64,000 bases of DNA from NCBI GenBank assembly GCA_015501585.1, contig JADNRY010000038.1:308827-372826 (forward strand), read 5' to 3'. Of the stretch, positions 35,111 to 45,493 are shown piece by piece. A model generated the notes under the pieces. The model did no database searches and was not told where the DNA came from. It worked only from the letters and a program-made list of their open reading frames with translations. Position numbers and translations under genes: made by a program. The DNA comes from Rhodocollybia butyracea. Lineage: Eukaryota > Basidiomycota > Agaricomycetes > Agaricales > Omphalotaceae. The first letter of the stretch is position 1; each line of letters begins with the position of its first letter.

Positions 35111-35994
35111 GTTATTCAAGAAGCCGATCAAGTTCCTCCTTTGCGTGTCGGCACGAACGCGTTTCCGAGTGCCCACGTCTTGCTAATACTACACACCGTA
35201 TAGGTCAGTATGTCGTATAGGTATTAGGTATTAGGTAAAGAGAGGAAGAGAGGAAGTATACCAGGACGCCGAGGGCACGGGGGCGTAGGCCACTGTGTAA
35301 CGGTGTACTCCCCAAAGTCTTCTCAGGTAGAGGTGCTAAACGTAAACGTAAAACGTCTGAAAGGGCAACTACTACTAGGAGGGCTAGATCGCGGTAGGAC
35401 TCAAACATCTAGGCGGGGTCCAGTCTCCAGTCATGGCCCATGGGTTCGATACCGTTCGGTAGCGAATACTACCTGCAGGCTGCGCGACGTTCAACGCTTT
35501 TCCCTGCCCTGCTTTAAATTTCTTTGATTGTAGGTCCGGGTGCTGAGGAGATAAAGGGGCACGCCAACATAGTTGTATTCCTCCACCCAACGACGGTGGG
35601 AGGCGCAGAAACGGGCTAAAGAGTATCCGTTTTTGTCTGTTATACTGATCGTTATGGAGTTGGAGTTGCGGGTACGCCAGAGGTAAAAAGAAAGCGTCGA
35701 GTGCGAGTTGTAGTAGGCCTTTCTGGTGTCAGTACAATCAACCATATTGCCACTATATTTCCACGTCATTCGGTGCGAGCCTCATAGCACAATATCGACT
35801 TGAACATTCCGGTTATCATTATCAGAAACAGAAGTACCAGATTGCCCATGGTACAAGGGGTCCACCAACTTGAACAAAAGTTAAAGCTAAAAGTAAAGCC
35901 GCTCAGACGCCCAATAAACTCACGTGTCCAAATTTTTTGCCCCTCGAGCGCCTTTTTCCAAAACACACCAAAAATCCCGAATCCCGAATCCCGA
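35111..35994. other. Spacer shared with the array; 5' flank of the mS29 gene
   Basis: Segments here are related to array DNA. 'cctcatagcacaatatcgac..ttatcattatcagaaacagaag' (35785-35835) resembles 34558-34625 and 31690-31730. 'aaagttaaagc..aaagccgctcagacgc' (35875-35912) resembles 31800-31830. The array therefore seems to be built partly from the region upstream of mS29. Confidence 0.6.
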
Positions 35995-38019
35995 ATGGCT
36001 TCTGCGCTCTCGCGAGTGTCTGCGTCTTCGTGTCGACACCTTTCCGCGGGGGACACTGTTGATTTGTGTTCCGAATACTAGAGGTTATGCGAATCCTTCT
36101 GATGGTGAGTACGAGTATCCCAATTCGAAGTTTGGTTTCGTTCTACGAAACTACTACTACTACTACAACTTCGACTACACTCTTGGATTAACTATTACTA
36201 CTACACTCTTGGACTATTGAATCTTGTACTGACTACTGACTACCACCCACGCAGCAAACGTGACCAAATCATTCAAAATCGGAAACGTCGCAGGAGGGCG
36301 GTAGTGACGAAGAACAAGAAGGCTTTTACTAGGAAGAACAGAGTTGGGGTGAGTTTACTGCCTCTCCATAATCAAATACACGCTAATTCTTTATCTAACC
36401 ACCTTTCACATTATTGCCAGGCCTTCCGTTCCCTCCCCGCGGCCCAACTAAACCTGCCCATATTCCAATCAACACCACCGCTTCCTGCTCCCAGTTTCAA
36501 ACCGGTACGTGCGACCACCCAGTTGTTCCAGACGCGTTTTACTGATTCTGAAATATGTTTATTGTAAATGTTTATAAATGAAACAGGAAGTCGTAACAGA
36601 AAACACAATCGGGACAGTATTCGCGTTTGACGAGACGAAGAATGATCCTATCAAGCATTTTGGGACGCCCAAGTCGATGTTGCTTGAGGTACGAACATAA
36701 GTATCTCCCCTTGCTTGTTGTTTTAACCCTCCCTTTTTGCTTGTCTCCAGTACCGTCTCCTCTCGCAACGCTACTCCGTCATCCGCGACATCACCGTCAT
36801 CACCACCGAAGAACTCGAAGAAGCAGCCCTCGAACCAAGCCACCAATCCAACTACGTCCTAACTGGCCCAACGGGGTGCGGGAAAAGCTTCGTGCTGCTG
36901 CAAGCGGTGCAGTATTGTTTAGCGAAGGAATGGGTTGTTATATATATTCCGAGGGGTGCGTTTCCTTCCTTCCTACTTCTTGCTTTGCTATCACAAAGTG
37001 CTTATCCTAATATTGACATTATCTATATTTATTCTCGCAATGCCAGCCAAAACCCTCGTCAACTCAACAACAATGCACACCTACGACCTCCGCACACGCA
37101 CCTACTTCCAGCCCAAATTCGCACAACAGCTCCTCCAACGCACCCTCGACGTCAACTCCAAGGTCCTAGAAACCATGACCATGCGCGAAGGCGTCAACTT
37201 TGACCGTCGGTCCTTCCCCGCGGGCACGACCCTCGCTGCGTTAGCAGCAGGCGGCGCAAAAGAACAGGCGATCTCGTCGGTGGCGTTTGAGACGCTTATT
37301 GGGGAGCTGTGTGCTCAGAGCAAGTGCGTGTCTCAATATAAACCCATCTCTTAAAATTCTTACTCATCCCTTGTGTAGAATCCCCATCCTCCTCGCAATC
37401 GACGACTTCCAAGCCCTCTACACCCCCAAGTCCTCCTACCGCGACCCGCACTTCTCCGCCATCCGCCCCTACCACCTCGCCCTCCCGCGCATCCTCCTCG
37501 AGCTCGCCTCCGGGAAGCGCTTCTTCCAGCGCGGCGCCGTCCTCGGCGCCCTCACCACCACCGACCCCAAGTTCCCCGTCACGCAGGAGCTCAAGGAGGT
37601 GCTGGAGCTCCCGATTGGGAAACCGAGGAGCGCGTATGGGAGGAGGTCGCGGGTGCTGGAGGAATATGCGGAGGGATGTATGAATTTGCCGGTGCCGGAG
37701 CAGTTTAGTGTGAAGGAGGCGGCGGCGGTGTTTGAGATGTGGATGAAGGATCAGGCGTTGACTGCGCGTGGGTACTACTTTTCCGTTATCTGTGAACTCG
37801 CTAACATGGCTCTCTCTTTTTCTTTCTTTCTTTTTTCATCTTTGATACAGCCGCCAACGACGAAGTCTTTTTATCAAAATACACCGAATCGGGAGGGAAC
37901 CCCAAGGCGTTTGTGTGGCAGGGGATACTGGGTACATTGGAGGGTGCGTCGCCGGAAGATGTAGATGAGAGTGTTCCGTGGCCACAGTTACGAGAAGGGC
38001 GGGTGCCTCTAGCTCTATA
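35995..38019 (+). CDS. Mitochondrial small ribosomal subunit protein mS29 (DAP3 family)
   Basis: A GTP-binding protein of the mitochondrial ribosome small subunit. The reading gives a leader (MASALSRVSASS...), a basic stretch KRDQIIQNRKRRRRAVVTKN, EVVTENTIGTVFAFDETKND, YRLLSQRYSVIRD, the P-loop GPTGCGKSFVLLQAVQYC, WVVIYIPR and the Walker B-like IPILLAIDDFQALY. The last exon ends with VPWPQLREGRVPLAL and a stop at 38017. About seven or eight exons have normal GT-AG introns. The 5' end is the weak part. The ATG at 35995 joins the basic exon in frame only if a 52-base intron (donor GTGTCG, acceptor ACTAG) is spliced, or if one G is removed from a GGGGG run near 36053. The next donor is GTACGA near 36110. 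Housekeeping gene. Confidence 0.88.
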
Positions 38020-38166
38020 AGCTCTATAATCCTCGATAATCCTCTATGATACAATCAGATTTAGAGTCAAAGTCTTTGGCCTCCCTCGTTGCTGATGATA
38101 GAAACCAAAACCAGAGAGGTGGAAAGAAAGTAATTGCAGCAGCGTATCCTACACTATCGCCTATCG

Positions 38167-39084
38167 CTATTCTATATCATCTTCACCAGACCCCATCTGA
38201 CTGAGAAAAAGCCCATCCATCGGACCTACACAAAAGTCAAAGTCGTGAGCCATCGCCACAGCATTCGAAAAACACAAAAACACATATATGGATATGCAGA
38301 CACACAACAACACAAAAACAACAAAGGGAAACACTCACGTCCTCCATTAAACCCAACCGCATGCTTCCCCCTATACGCCGACGCCAGCGTCCGACTCGGA
38401 CTCGGCGTCGGCGGCATCGTCGACGTCGACGACGACACAGACGTGTTTTCCACAGGCGGGACGGTGTATCGTATAACCCGCGACGGCGAGCTCACAGGCG
38501 AGGGCGGGTAATGCAGATGCGGGGTTCTGGATTGGCCGGGGGAGTAGGAGAATAGTTTCGGTTTGGATGTTGGTGTGGACTGTATATATAATAATAATGA
38601 TATATGGAGATCTCAGTATGTATACAGATTTTGAGGATATAAAGAAGAAAGAAAGGAATGTTTGCGTACATTAGGAGACAATATACTGAACGGTTTCTTC
38701 GCAGAAACCGGGGACAGTATCCCCACCGGCCTTTGGGACTTGCCCTGGCTTCTTCACAGGCGAAGAAGGGAGTGGTTTTGCAGGGTATCGTAACGCGTAC
38801 AGCGCAAGAAGCAGGTTCGCTGAAAGGACGGCGACGATGCAGAGCTCTACAAAACAAACGAAAAAGATATAAGAATACTGAAACGTTTCTCGAAGTTTTA
38901 GACCACTCACCAAAAACACAAATCACCTTCGCCACCCCCCAATCCCTGTCATTCTCTCCATCACCGATAGTCTCCGGATCGCAGAGAACACAGAAGGCAC
39001 AGGAAGCAGCCACGTAGATATGAAAACAGAAATCAGCCCAAACGCGTTCGCTCGTAGCCGAACCACGGTGGAAGAAGAAGTCAT
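38167..39084 (-). CDS. Small membrane protein of unknown function
   Basis: Exons read leftwards from ATG at 39084 (MTSSSTVVRLRANAFGLISV, hydrophobic). They join through an intron ending GTTTTGTAG to ELCIVAVLSANLLLALYALR (membrane helix), then to a Pro/Ser-rich cytosolic-type region (KLFSYSPGQSRTPHLHYPPS ... SSSTSTMPPTPSPSRTLASA). A last exon after TTTTGTGTAG ends MDGLFLSQMGSGEDDIE and a stop at 38167. To join the first and second blocks, either a 68-base intron with a weak donor (GTGGCT) or a one-base correction near 39010 is needed. I do not recognise the family. It is convergent with mS29, 147 bases from its stop. Confidence 0.5.
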
Positions 39085-39343
39085 GGGTGGAATCTCCGGA
39101 AAAGGAAATTTCGACTGTGGGTCACGGTATCTCGGAATAACTCACAATACTCACAATACTCACAATACTCACAATAGCTCATCGATAATTCATCATGTAT
39201 TTCAAAGCTTAAGCGCTTAAGGCTTACAAGTACTTCTGAGCTCCAGGACTCTGTTCAACAAAAAAAAAAAAAACTGGATCGAGTGTGAAAAAAGACGAAA
39301 ATGGTAGAAAAAACCTACAAAGGTTCAACAAGCCGTAGTGATT

Positions 39344-39441
39344 TCCGACACGGGGAATCGAACCCCGGGCTATCGCGTTCACCAGACACCTGGGATGAAA
39401 TCCATGAGAGGCGATAATGTTAGCCACTACACCATATCGGA
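39344..39441 (-). tRNA. tRNA-Glu(CUC) with intron
   Basis: Acceptor arms TCCGATA/TGTCGGA pair throughout (one G-T). D-arm region TGGTGTAGTGGCTAACA. Anticodon stem ATCGC/GCGAT with loop CTCTCA, anticodon CTC. An intron of about 26 bases follows the base after the anticodon. T-arm CGGGG-TTCGATT-CCCCG is perfect. Internal A and B boxes for RNA polymerase III are intact. Expected to read GAG codons. Confidence 0.85.
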
Positions 39442-39548
39442 ATGCATTTAACCCAACTTCATTTGCTATCTACTATACTTGCCGCTCCCATTAGGCCCGC
39501 AGAAAACTGCACGAAAAGGACAAAAAATATATATGAAAACAGGGGCAT

Positions 39549-39641
39549 TCCGAGACGGGGAATCGAGCCCCGGGCTGTCGCGAAAAGGATATCCCCAGAT
39601 AAATATGAGAGGCGACAATGTTAGCCACTACACCACTCGGA
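39549..39641 (-). pseudogene. Degenerate tRNA-Glu(CUC) copy
   Basis: Same layout as the copy at 39344. However, the 5' acceptor strand is one base short (TCCGAG before TGGTGTAG), the acceptor no longer pairs fully, and the T loop starts C instead of T (CTCGATT). The anticodon CTC and stem TCGC/GCGA remain. The intron differs in sequence. Confidence 0.65.
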
Positions 39642-39793
39642 TGCATAAAACCCAGCTTTCTGCGCTATCTACCATATTTGCCCCTGCCACTCCCATTAGT
39701 AGGCCCCTCCAGGACTTTTGAAAATCCCACCGGATCGTTTATTGGCAAAAAGACAAAAAGACGAAAAATTACTAAAACATCACTAGTGCACTA

Positions 39794-39894
39794 TTCGGAG
39801 ACGAGGAATTTTAATTGAACCCCGGGCTGTTGCAAAAAGACTCAGACCCTTGGAATATGAGAGGCGACAAGGTTAGCCACTACACCACCTCGGA
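39794..39894 (-). pseudogene. Degenerate tRNA-Glu copy with a broken T arm
   Basis: The 5' half including TGGTGTAGTGGCTAAC and the CTC anticodon region is recognisable. The T arm has extra bases (TTCAATTAAAATTCC), the anticodon stem has mismatches and the acceptor ends CTCCGAA. It is unlikely to make a working tRNA. Confidence 0.7.
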
Positions 39895-40760
39895 ATGTAT
39901 TGGAATCCAGCTTCATTCACTAATGATCTACCATCTTTTTCACTCCCCATTAGGCCGGACTCTATGTAGTATGTATGCCCGAGATCTTTGCTACCGCTCT
40001 GCAAAACCGCACGAATACATCTCGACAAACCCCGGAGAAACGAAAGGAGCAGCTGAAACCCCTTCCACCACTGTTCCGGATGATGGATCGCCATTAAAAG
40101 ATTGTCCGCCCATCCTTTGCTTCCCTATTCAGATTCTTCCCTGATCTACAAACATCATGATACCTCCTTATACCTCCATGATACCTCCATGATATCTCCC
40201 CGTTTCCAACCCATTTCAACTTTCACGGCCCTACTTATTCAAGTAAGTACCCTTCCACTACCCTTCCCCCCTTCCCTCTTTCAGAACAAGGGATTCGGGA
40301 ACAGTCGGGAACCCAATAATCACCCTAGTCATCACCCTAGTCACCCTAGTCATCATCGTTTCATCAGCCCATCTCCATCATCCCTTAGGACTCCCTTAGG
40401 CTGTATTATTTCGATGAACCCAACCACTGAATTTCACAAGCATTTCACATCCAGCTAACCAGAGCTAACCCCGTATCTGCTACTACGGGCAACTTCGGGC
40501 CTCTTCGGGCCCAACACTGCCCACGATTAGACAGGACCAGGACTGGACTGGACTGGACAGGATTGCACTCGGATCTTTCTCCGCAAATCGCAAATCGCAT
40601 CCCACTCCAGACCACTCCACGTAGTTTTCCTAGGCTTTCCTCCCGTTTCGGATAGTTTCGGATCCTTGGAGCTCCTTGGAACTGAAAACAAGACACGCCA
40701 AATCCAGTATTTTGAATCATCAATCGACGATGAACCCTCTTTGGATTTTCATCCTCGTTC
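39895..40760. repeat. Segmental duplication flanking the tRNA copies, unit 1 (unit 2 about 44347-44870)
   Basis: Collinear similarity: 'cgacaa..c.cgaaa.aacgaaaggagcagctgaaacc', 'ttccggatcgcc' and 'catcatgatacc' recur. So do 'atcatccctta..ggctgta', 'atttctccg.aaatc', 'ccactccacgtag' and 'gatgaaccctcttt'. It sits 5' of the tRNA copies on the minus strand in both units. A partial third copy lies at about 43205-43450. Confidence 0.7.
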
Positions 40761-40931
40761 TTACAGCTTACAGGCTCATTTTGGTAAGTAAATAGGCTAC
40801 CCGAACAGCCGAGGTACTTACACACTACACGCTACACATATCGCGCCCAGGGTATGTGCCGTTGGTTCCTGCAAGCTTACGACCTCGTCAAAGAACACGA
40901 ATACGATGCTGAAAATAAGGCAAGCCAGTGA
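40730..40931 (+). CDS. Possible 44-residue membrane peptide (weak)
   Basis: ATG at 40730 opens MNPLWIFILVLTAYRLIL, then a consensus intron (GTAAGT at 40784 to CCCAG at 40850), then MCRWFLQAYDLVKEHEYDAE and a stop. One hydrophobic helix. The frame is short, and the related repeat at 44835 does not preserve it, so it may be chance. Confidence 0.2.
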
Positions 40932-42221
40932 CGTTGATAGATACGCCACTAGGCAATACGGACGGGCGCATCGGTACTAGTTTATTGTTAGTACAGAATC
41001 TAAGTTTACACTGAAAGGCGTTCAAGTACGGTCAGATATTATCCTGTTCATGTATGCTCCAAAAGTCCGTCCTCGGCACCCACAGTTCCGCCCCAGCGTC
41101 GGAAGTCACGTATTAGGAGGTCGTTTGTAGGTAATAATAATTAATATCAACAACGTTGGAGTATCCCTTAGCTTTGGCTTTGGCGACGATCCACATGCCT
41201 TTTCTACGCACCCTTTCCCAGGAAGGTATCAGTGTAAGCACAGAGTTACCTTTGTACGACAAGAGGGGCCTTGATCCCCCGTTTTCGCGTTACAAAACAA
41301 ACCAGACAAGGCGCCACCCTCCCCGAATCAGGATATATGGACCCGTACGCGTAAGTTCTCTCTCTAGCGCAAGGCGCTCAGGCGCTCAATCACCAAGTTA
41401 TGCTCAGACGAACGTAACCAGTTACCAACTTAAACGTGTGAATGCATCCCGGTGTTTAGGGCACCTTTATATGAATGGAGGTGCAGCCTGAGGGAAAGGG
41501 GCCAAGGGCAGGACTCACACTCAGTATCGAGTTCTCGTTCTTACACTTGTTCAATATACTCGTTATACTGTGCTTGATTATGGAGAAGGTTATAGCTGCG
41601 CTCGCCGACATAGCGAAGGTATAGGGTAGGCTCGAGTCTCGAGGATCCATGAACTTGAAATGACACTCACACCACATAAATTTCCACTTCAGCCTGACTA
41701 AAGTAGGCTGCGAAATACAGCCTTTCATCAGCCTGCTGAAGGATGTTCTTTCAACACCAGATCATCCAATCAGAACCGCGAGATTCTGAATGAAAGGAAA
41801 TATTTCGAGCCATCTTCGAAACCAATAATTTCGCACTCAACTTCAGTCAGGCTGAAGTAGAACAATGAGCGTGGTGACTTGCCTCCGAGTCGCATAAATT
41901 TACAACCACCCCTTCTAAGTTCTTTAGCACTAGCTCTTTTTTCTTATCCGTTCCGGGTCGCGTGGCATGTCCCGATTCCTGAACAGCGCACACGACTGGG
42001 ACGTGAAGGTGGGAAGGTGGGGACATTACGGTGTACTGTACCAAGAATAAGTCGTTGAACCAGTTTTTGAGGGGTGACCAGTGACCATCGACGGAGAGCA
42101 GGAACACGTTCTCCCAATCTTCTCCGCTGCGCTTCTAGCTCAGGACTTTTTTGAAAAAAAAAAGCTTTTGTTTTATTAGCAAAAGACAAAGAGAACTAAA
42201 AAAATCGCAATTACGACTTAT
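40932..42221. other. Gap; contains a short inverted-repeat element
   Basis: No gene recognised. 41686-41699 (ACTTCAGCCTGACT) and 41845-41858 (AGTCAGGCTGAAGT) are exact inverted copies about 145 bases apart, which could mark a small MITE. Each arm sits in a near-palindrome of its own. Confidence 0.4.
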
Positions 42222-42271
42222 TCCGACACGGGGAATCGAACCCCGGGCTATCGTGATCTACATGCTGAGAG
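42222..42271 (-). pseudogene. 3' half of a tRNA-Glu(CUC) split by an insertion
   Basis: Contains CTCTCAGCATGTAGATC (anticodon loop plus intron), a stem remnant ACGAT, an intact T arm CGGGG-TTCGATT-CCCCG and acceptor TGTCGGA. The 5' half is absent here but present at 43157-43201 in the same orientation. Both edges share the five bases GAGAG on the plus strand. Confidence 0.75.
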
Positions 42272-43156
42272 ATATCATGATATGATGTGATGATATGATA
42301 TTTCGCGGCCCAGTCAGTGGCATTTGCCAGCTGAAAGTGGTCCCTCAAGGGAAGCAGCCAGTCCCTACGCCAGTGCAGGCAGCAAGCTCAACTCCCGTAG
42401 AGAAGGTAGACTACGAGCCCGATGCAGGGATGATAGCAAGGCCATATACATAAGTACAAGGCTAGCTGTTACAACTACTGACTACCTATCTACTGCGCAA
42501 TGGAGCACATTCCACCCCAATAAAAGAGAGGGAGGGTGATAGGGCAAAACCAGGTCTCCATGCAGGCGTAACCACACTGTGGCCTTAAAGGCTCTTGCGA
42601 GATCCTGGGCGGCTTCCCGTGCTATCCCTATTTGCACAAGTCACCAAATCCCACGCAACCGTGGCGAAACCGGCGCACCAGCACCCTAGGGTTTCATGTG
42701 AACACAAGGAGCATTTGTACGCAATCAACGTGGTTCGTTGAAAGTCCAATCTCCCTCCACCTCTTTGCAACCTATCACAGTATCACCCCAGTTGAAGAAC
42801 AGATCGGTTATGTGAGCAAAGTCCCCATCAATGAGCTGGATGGGGTGCAAAGGTCGGGAATAGGAAATGTGTATAAAATATGGCAGCCCATGCAAAGAGT
42901 CATAAATTCTGCCAACTCAAAAAGATGAGAGAGCGAATGGCTCAAGAGAGGAGCGCTTTGTGAAGGAGGAGCGGGCCACCAGGAGCCATAGCAGATGAAC
43001 AAGGGATGGGAGATCGCACAGTCCCAAGGACAAGCCAGCCTCTGTCAGCACTCACTTTCAATCTGATAATTTTAGATGGTAGGGGGCTGATGTATCAGAG
43101 AACCGGGAGTGCTGATTGTAACAAGAAGGATACAGAGGCTGTAGCCAGGTAGAAGG
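42272..43156. mobile_element. 885-bp insertion inside a tRNA-Glu gene
   Basis: It is bounded by a direct GAGAG on each side (42267-42271 and 43157-43161), a five-base target duplication. Inside there is no domain-bearing ORF. Features that could suit a long terminal repeat are CATATACATAAGTAC (about 42445), AATAAAAG (about 42520) and, near the right edge, TGTATCAGAG (about 43090), which recalls the primer site next to copia-type LTRs. The outer ends are not TG..CA, so the class is open: solo-LTR derivative, SINE-like or other non-autonomous element. Confidence 0.5.
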
Positions 43157-43201
43157 GAGAGGCGATAATGTTAATAATGTTAGCCACTACACCATATCGG
43201 A
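43157..43201 (-). pseudogene. 5' half of the split tRNA-Glu(CUC)
   Basis: Acceptor strand TCCGATA, D arm TGGTGTAGTGGCTAACAT and the anticodon stem up to ATCGCCTCTC are present. An internal duplication (AACATTATTAACATTATC) lies between D arm and anticodon stem. It ends exactly at the target duplication that begins the inserted DNA. Confidence 0.75.
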
Positions 43202-43876
43202 ATGAACAAATTTGAAACTTCATTCACCATCTGCCATGCTTGCCTCCGGTGCTGAGATCTGTGTCCGTAGTTCCCCGCCACTCTGCACTGAGACCGCATG
43301 AAAATTTCATCTTGACAGGCAAGCCCGAAGAAACAAAAGGAGAAACGCAAGGAGCAACTGGAACCCCTCTGCTGTCCCAGATCGCCATTTATGGGATGTC
43401 CGCCCATCCCATCCCATACTTACCTGTTTCACGGCCGGGCTATTGAAGCTCTACCCTTCCCACTTTTTGTGCTGCAACATCTCTTGTGCCACATATCTTC
43501 AAAGGCTCAAGGAGGGGCTCTCTCAACAATGCTACTAGTTGACCAAGTCAGTCAACTCACCAGTTCTCTTTCTTACACCGAGTCTTTCTCATGCCTTTGC
43601 ATCAACACTCCTTATTAATCATGAACAGACCCCGGGTTTCTTTTCGCTACATCAAGTATGGGGCTTGTAAGTATATCCAGGTATATCCCCACGGCAATTA
43701 ACTTGGAAAGGCCAAAGCGATCTTTATGAAATCTATATTTGGAAATTGGAAATTAACGTGCCAATATTTGCCATAAGCCAAAATACACTTTAAGTCAGGA
43801 CTTTTTGAAACGCTGACTGCGTTTGTTGGCAAAAGATGAAAAAGAACACAATTGAAGCAGTGACATCCGACAAATT

Positions 43877-43975
43877 TCCGATACGAGGAATTGAACCCCG
43901 GGCTATCACGTCTACATGAGAAACGAATGGCGTGATCACGAGAGGCGATAATGTTAGCCACTACACCACATCGGA
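43877..43975 (-). tRNA. tRNA-Glu(CUC) with intron
   Basis: Acceptor TCCGATG/TATCGGA pairs (one G-T). The anticodon stem ATCGC/GTGAT pairs with one G-T, loop CTCTCG, anticodon CTC, followed by an intron of about 27-28 bases. T arm CGGGG-TTCAATT-CCTCG pairs with one G-T. D arm as in the sister copies. Probably functional. Confidence 0.75.
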
Positions 43976-44248
43976 ATGTGTTGAATTTCAGCTTCATTTG
44001 CCATCTACCATACTTGCCACTCCAGTCGGTGCTGAGCTGCATAACTGCATGAAAACATCTCAACAGGCAAGCCTGAAGAATTGAAAGGCACTGGAAAATG
44101 AATATTCCCCACACAAAGTAATACCGCCGAAGAGAGAGGGACTTTGACAGATTGAAAGAGGAGTTGAGTGGAAAAAGATGGCGTGTGAATTAAACGTCGG
44201 GATCATTTGTTGGCAAAATACGAAAACAAAGTTCATAGACACCGAATT

Positions 44249-44346
44249 TCCGACACAGGGAATTGAACCCTGGGCTATCGCGTCTAAAAGGGTGGACTCA
44301 AGAAACCAATGAGAGGCGATAATGTTAGCCACTACACCATATCGGA
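44249..44346 (-). tRNA. tRNA-Glu(CUC) with intron
   Basis: All stems are intact: acceptor TCCGATA/TGTCGGA, anticodon ATCGC/GCGAT with CTC, T arm CAGGG-TTCAATT-CCCTG with compensating changes relative to the 39344 copy. An intron of about 26 bases follows the anticodon. The compensated T stem argues for selection on the RNA. Confidence 0.85.
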
Positions 44347-44870
44347 ATGTGTTGGACTCCAGTTCATTCGCCATCTTCGATACTTTCTCTCGGCCTAGAT
44401 CGCCATCACTGAGCAAAATTGCACGGCGACGAATAAATCTCGACAAGCAAGCCCGAAAAAACGAAAGGAGCAGCTGAAACCCTTCTGTTGTTCCGGATCG
44501 CCGTCTACAACCATCATGATACCCCGTTTCACGGCCCTATTGAAGGTTCTACTCTGTTCTACCCCTAATAGGTGAAATCCTGTGAAATCACTTTAGTTGG
44601 AGTCATCAGCCATCTGTATCATCCCCCTTAGGAGCCCTTATGCTGTATCGAGCATCATCCGATGAACTCGACCACACAGAATTTCACATCTAGCGAACCC
44701 TAAATCTGCTATTACCGCCCAAGGATTGGACTCTGATTTTTCTCCGTAAATCTTTCATACTACTTGGCCACTCCACGTAGCTGTCATCCGGTTTCGGATG
44801 CTTGGAACAGAACACGAAACGCCAAGGCATTTCGATGAACCCTCTTTCAATGGACTTTCCTTATTCATAC

Positions 44871-45493
44871 TCATTGAAAGTCTTCTTTCAAAGCGTCTTG
44901 CGTACGCACTTGCATATAGCCGCCGCAACATAACTTCCAAAGAGGGTTCTCTTAACGTGCTCGTGGTAACTCACTAGTTTTTTCTTGTGCCAACCACGCT
45001 CCTTTCGTTCTTCAACCGATTGGATCGAATCACTTTGTAGGGGTTGGGTTATGGCTTGTAAAACATTCCACGGTAATCGACGGATATGAATACCATAGCC
45101 TAGACCTACCTAGACTCTTTCAGATCTTGGCGTTACGGAAGGGTCAAAGCGTTCTTTACCAATCCATATTTGGAAATAAACAACCGTATTCACCATAACT
45201 GATTCATCACCTAACAAACAACCAGCACCGAATAGTTAGGATACATTTAAGACAATCGACCAACCATTAATATTTAATATTACTATGACCTATTTTTTTT
45301 TACTCGAAACCATGCAAGCAGAAGCTTCTAAAAATATTATCGTAAAGCATCAAAGCCAATGCAAGAAACAAGGAATAGGCTTCTAGGAATTAATTTAAGT
45401 GAGAAGAAAAAGTGTAAGAGTAAGGATGCCGTGTCCATACTAGTTACTCTGATCCACTTCAAGTAACCCCTTGGAGCATATTAATCCATGAGC
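44871..45493. other. Intergenic, no recognised gene
   Basis: This follows the duplicated tRNA flank. It is AT-rich around 45240-45380 and holds the 3' flank of the bestrophin gene at its right end. Nothing else is supported. Confidence 0.4.

Noticed and set aside
35420..35475. B-box-like GGGTTCGATACC suggesting a tRNA or SINE
   Set aside because: No matching D arm or acceptor stem at the right distance.
35995..36060. Frameshift in the first exon of mS29
   Set aside because: A 52-base intron with donor GTGTCG and acceptor ACTAG restores the frame, so damage need not be assumed.
42272..43156. Complete LTR retrotransposon
   Set aside because: Under 0.9 kb, no polymerase, protease or integrase sequence, and the ends are not TG..CA.
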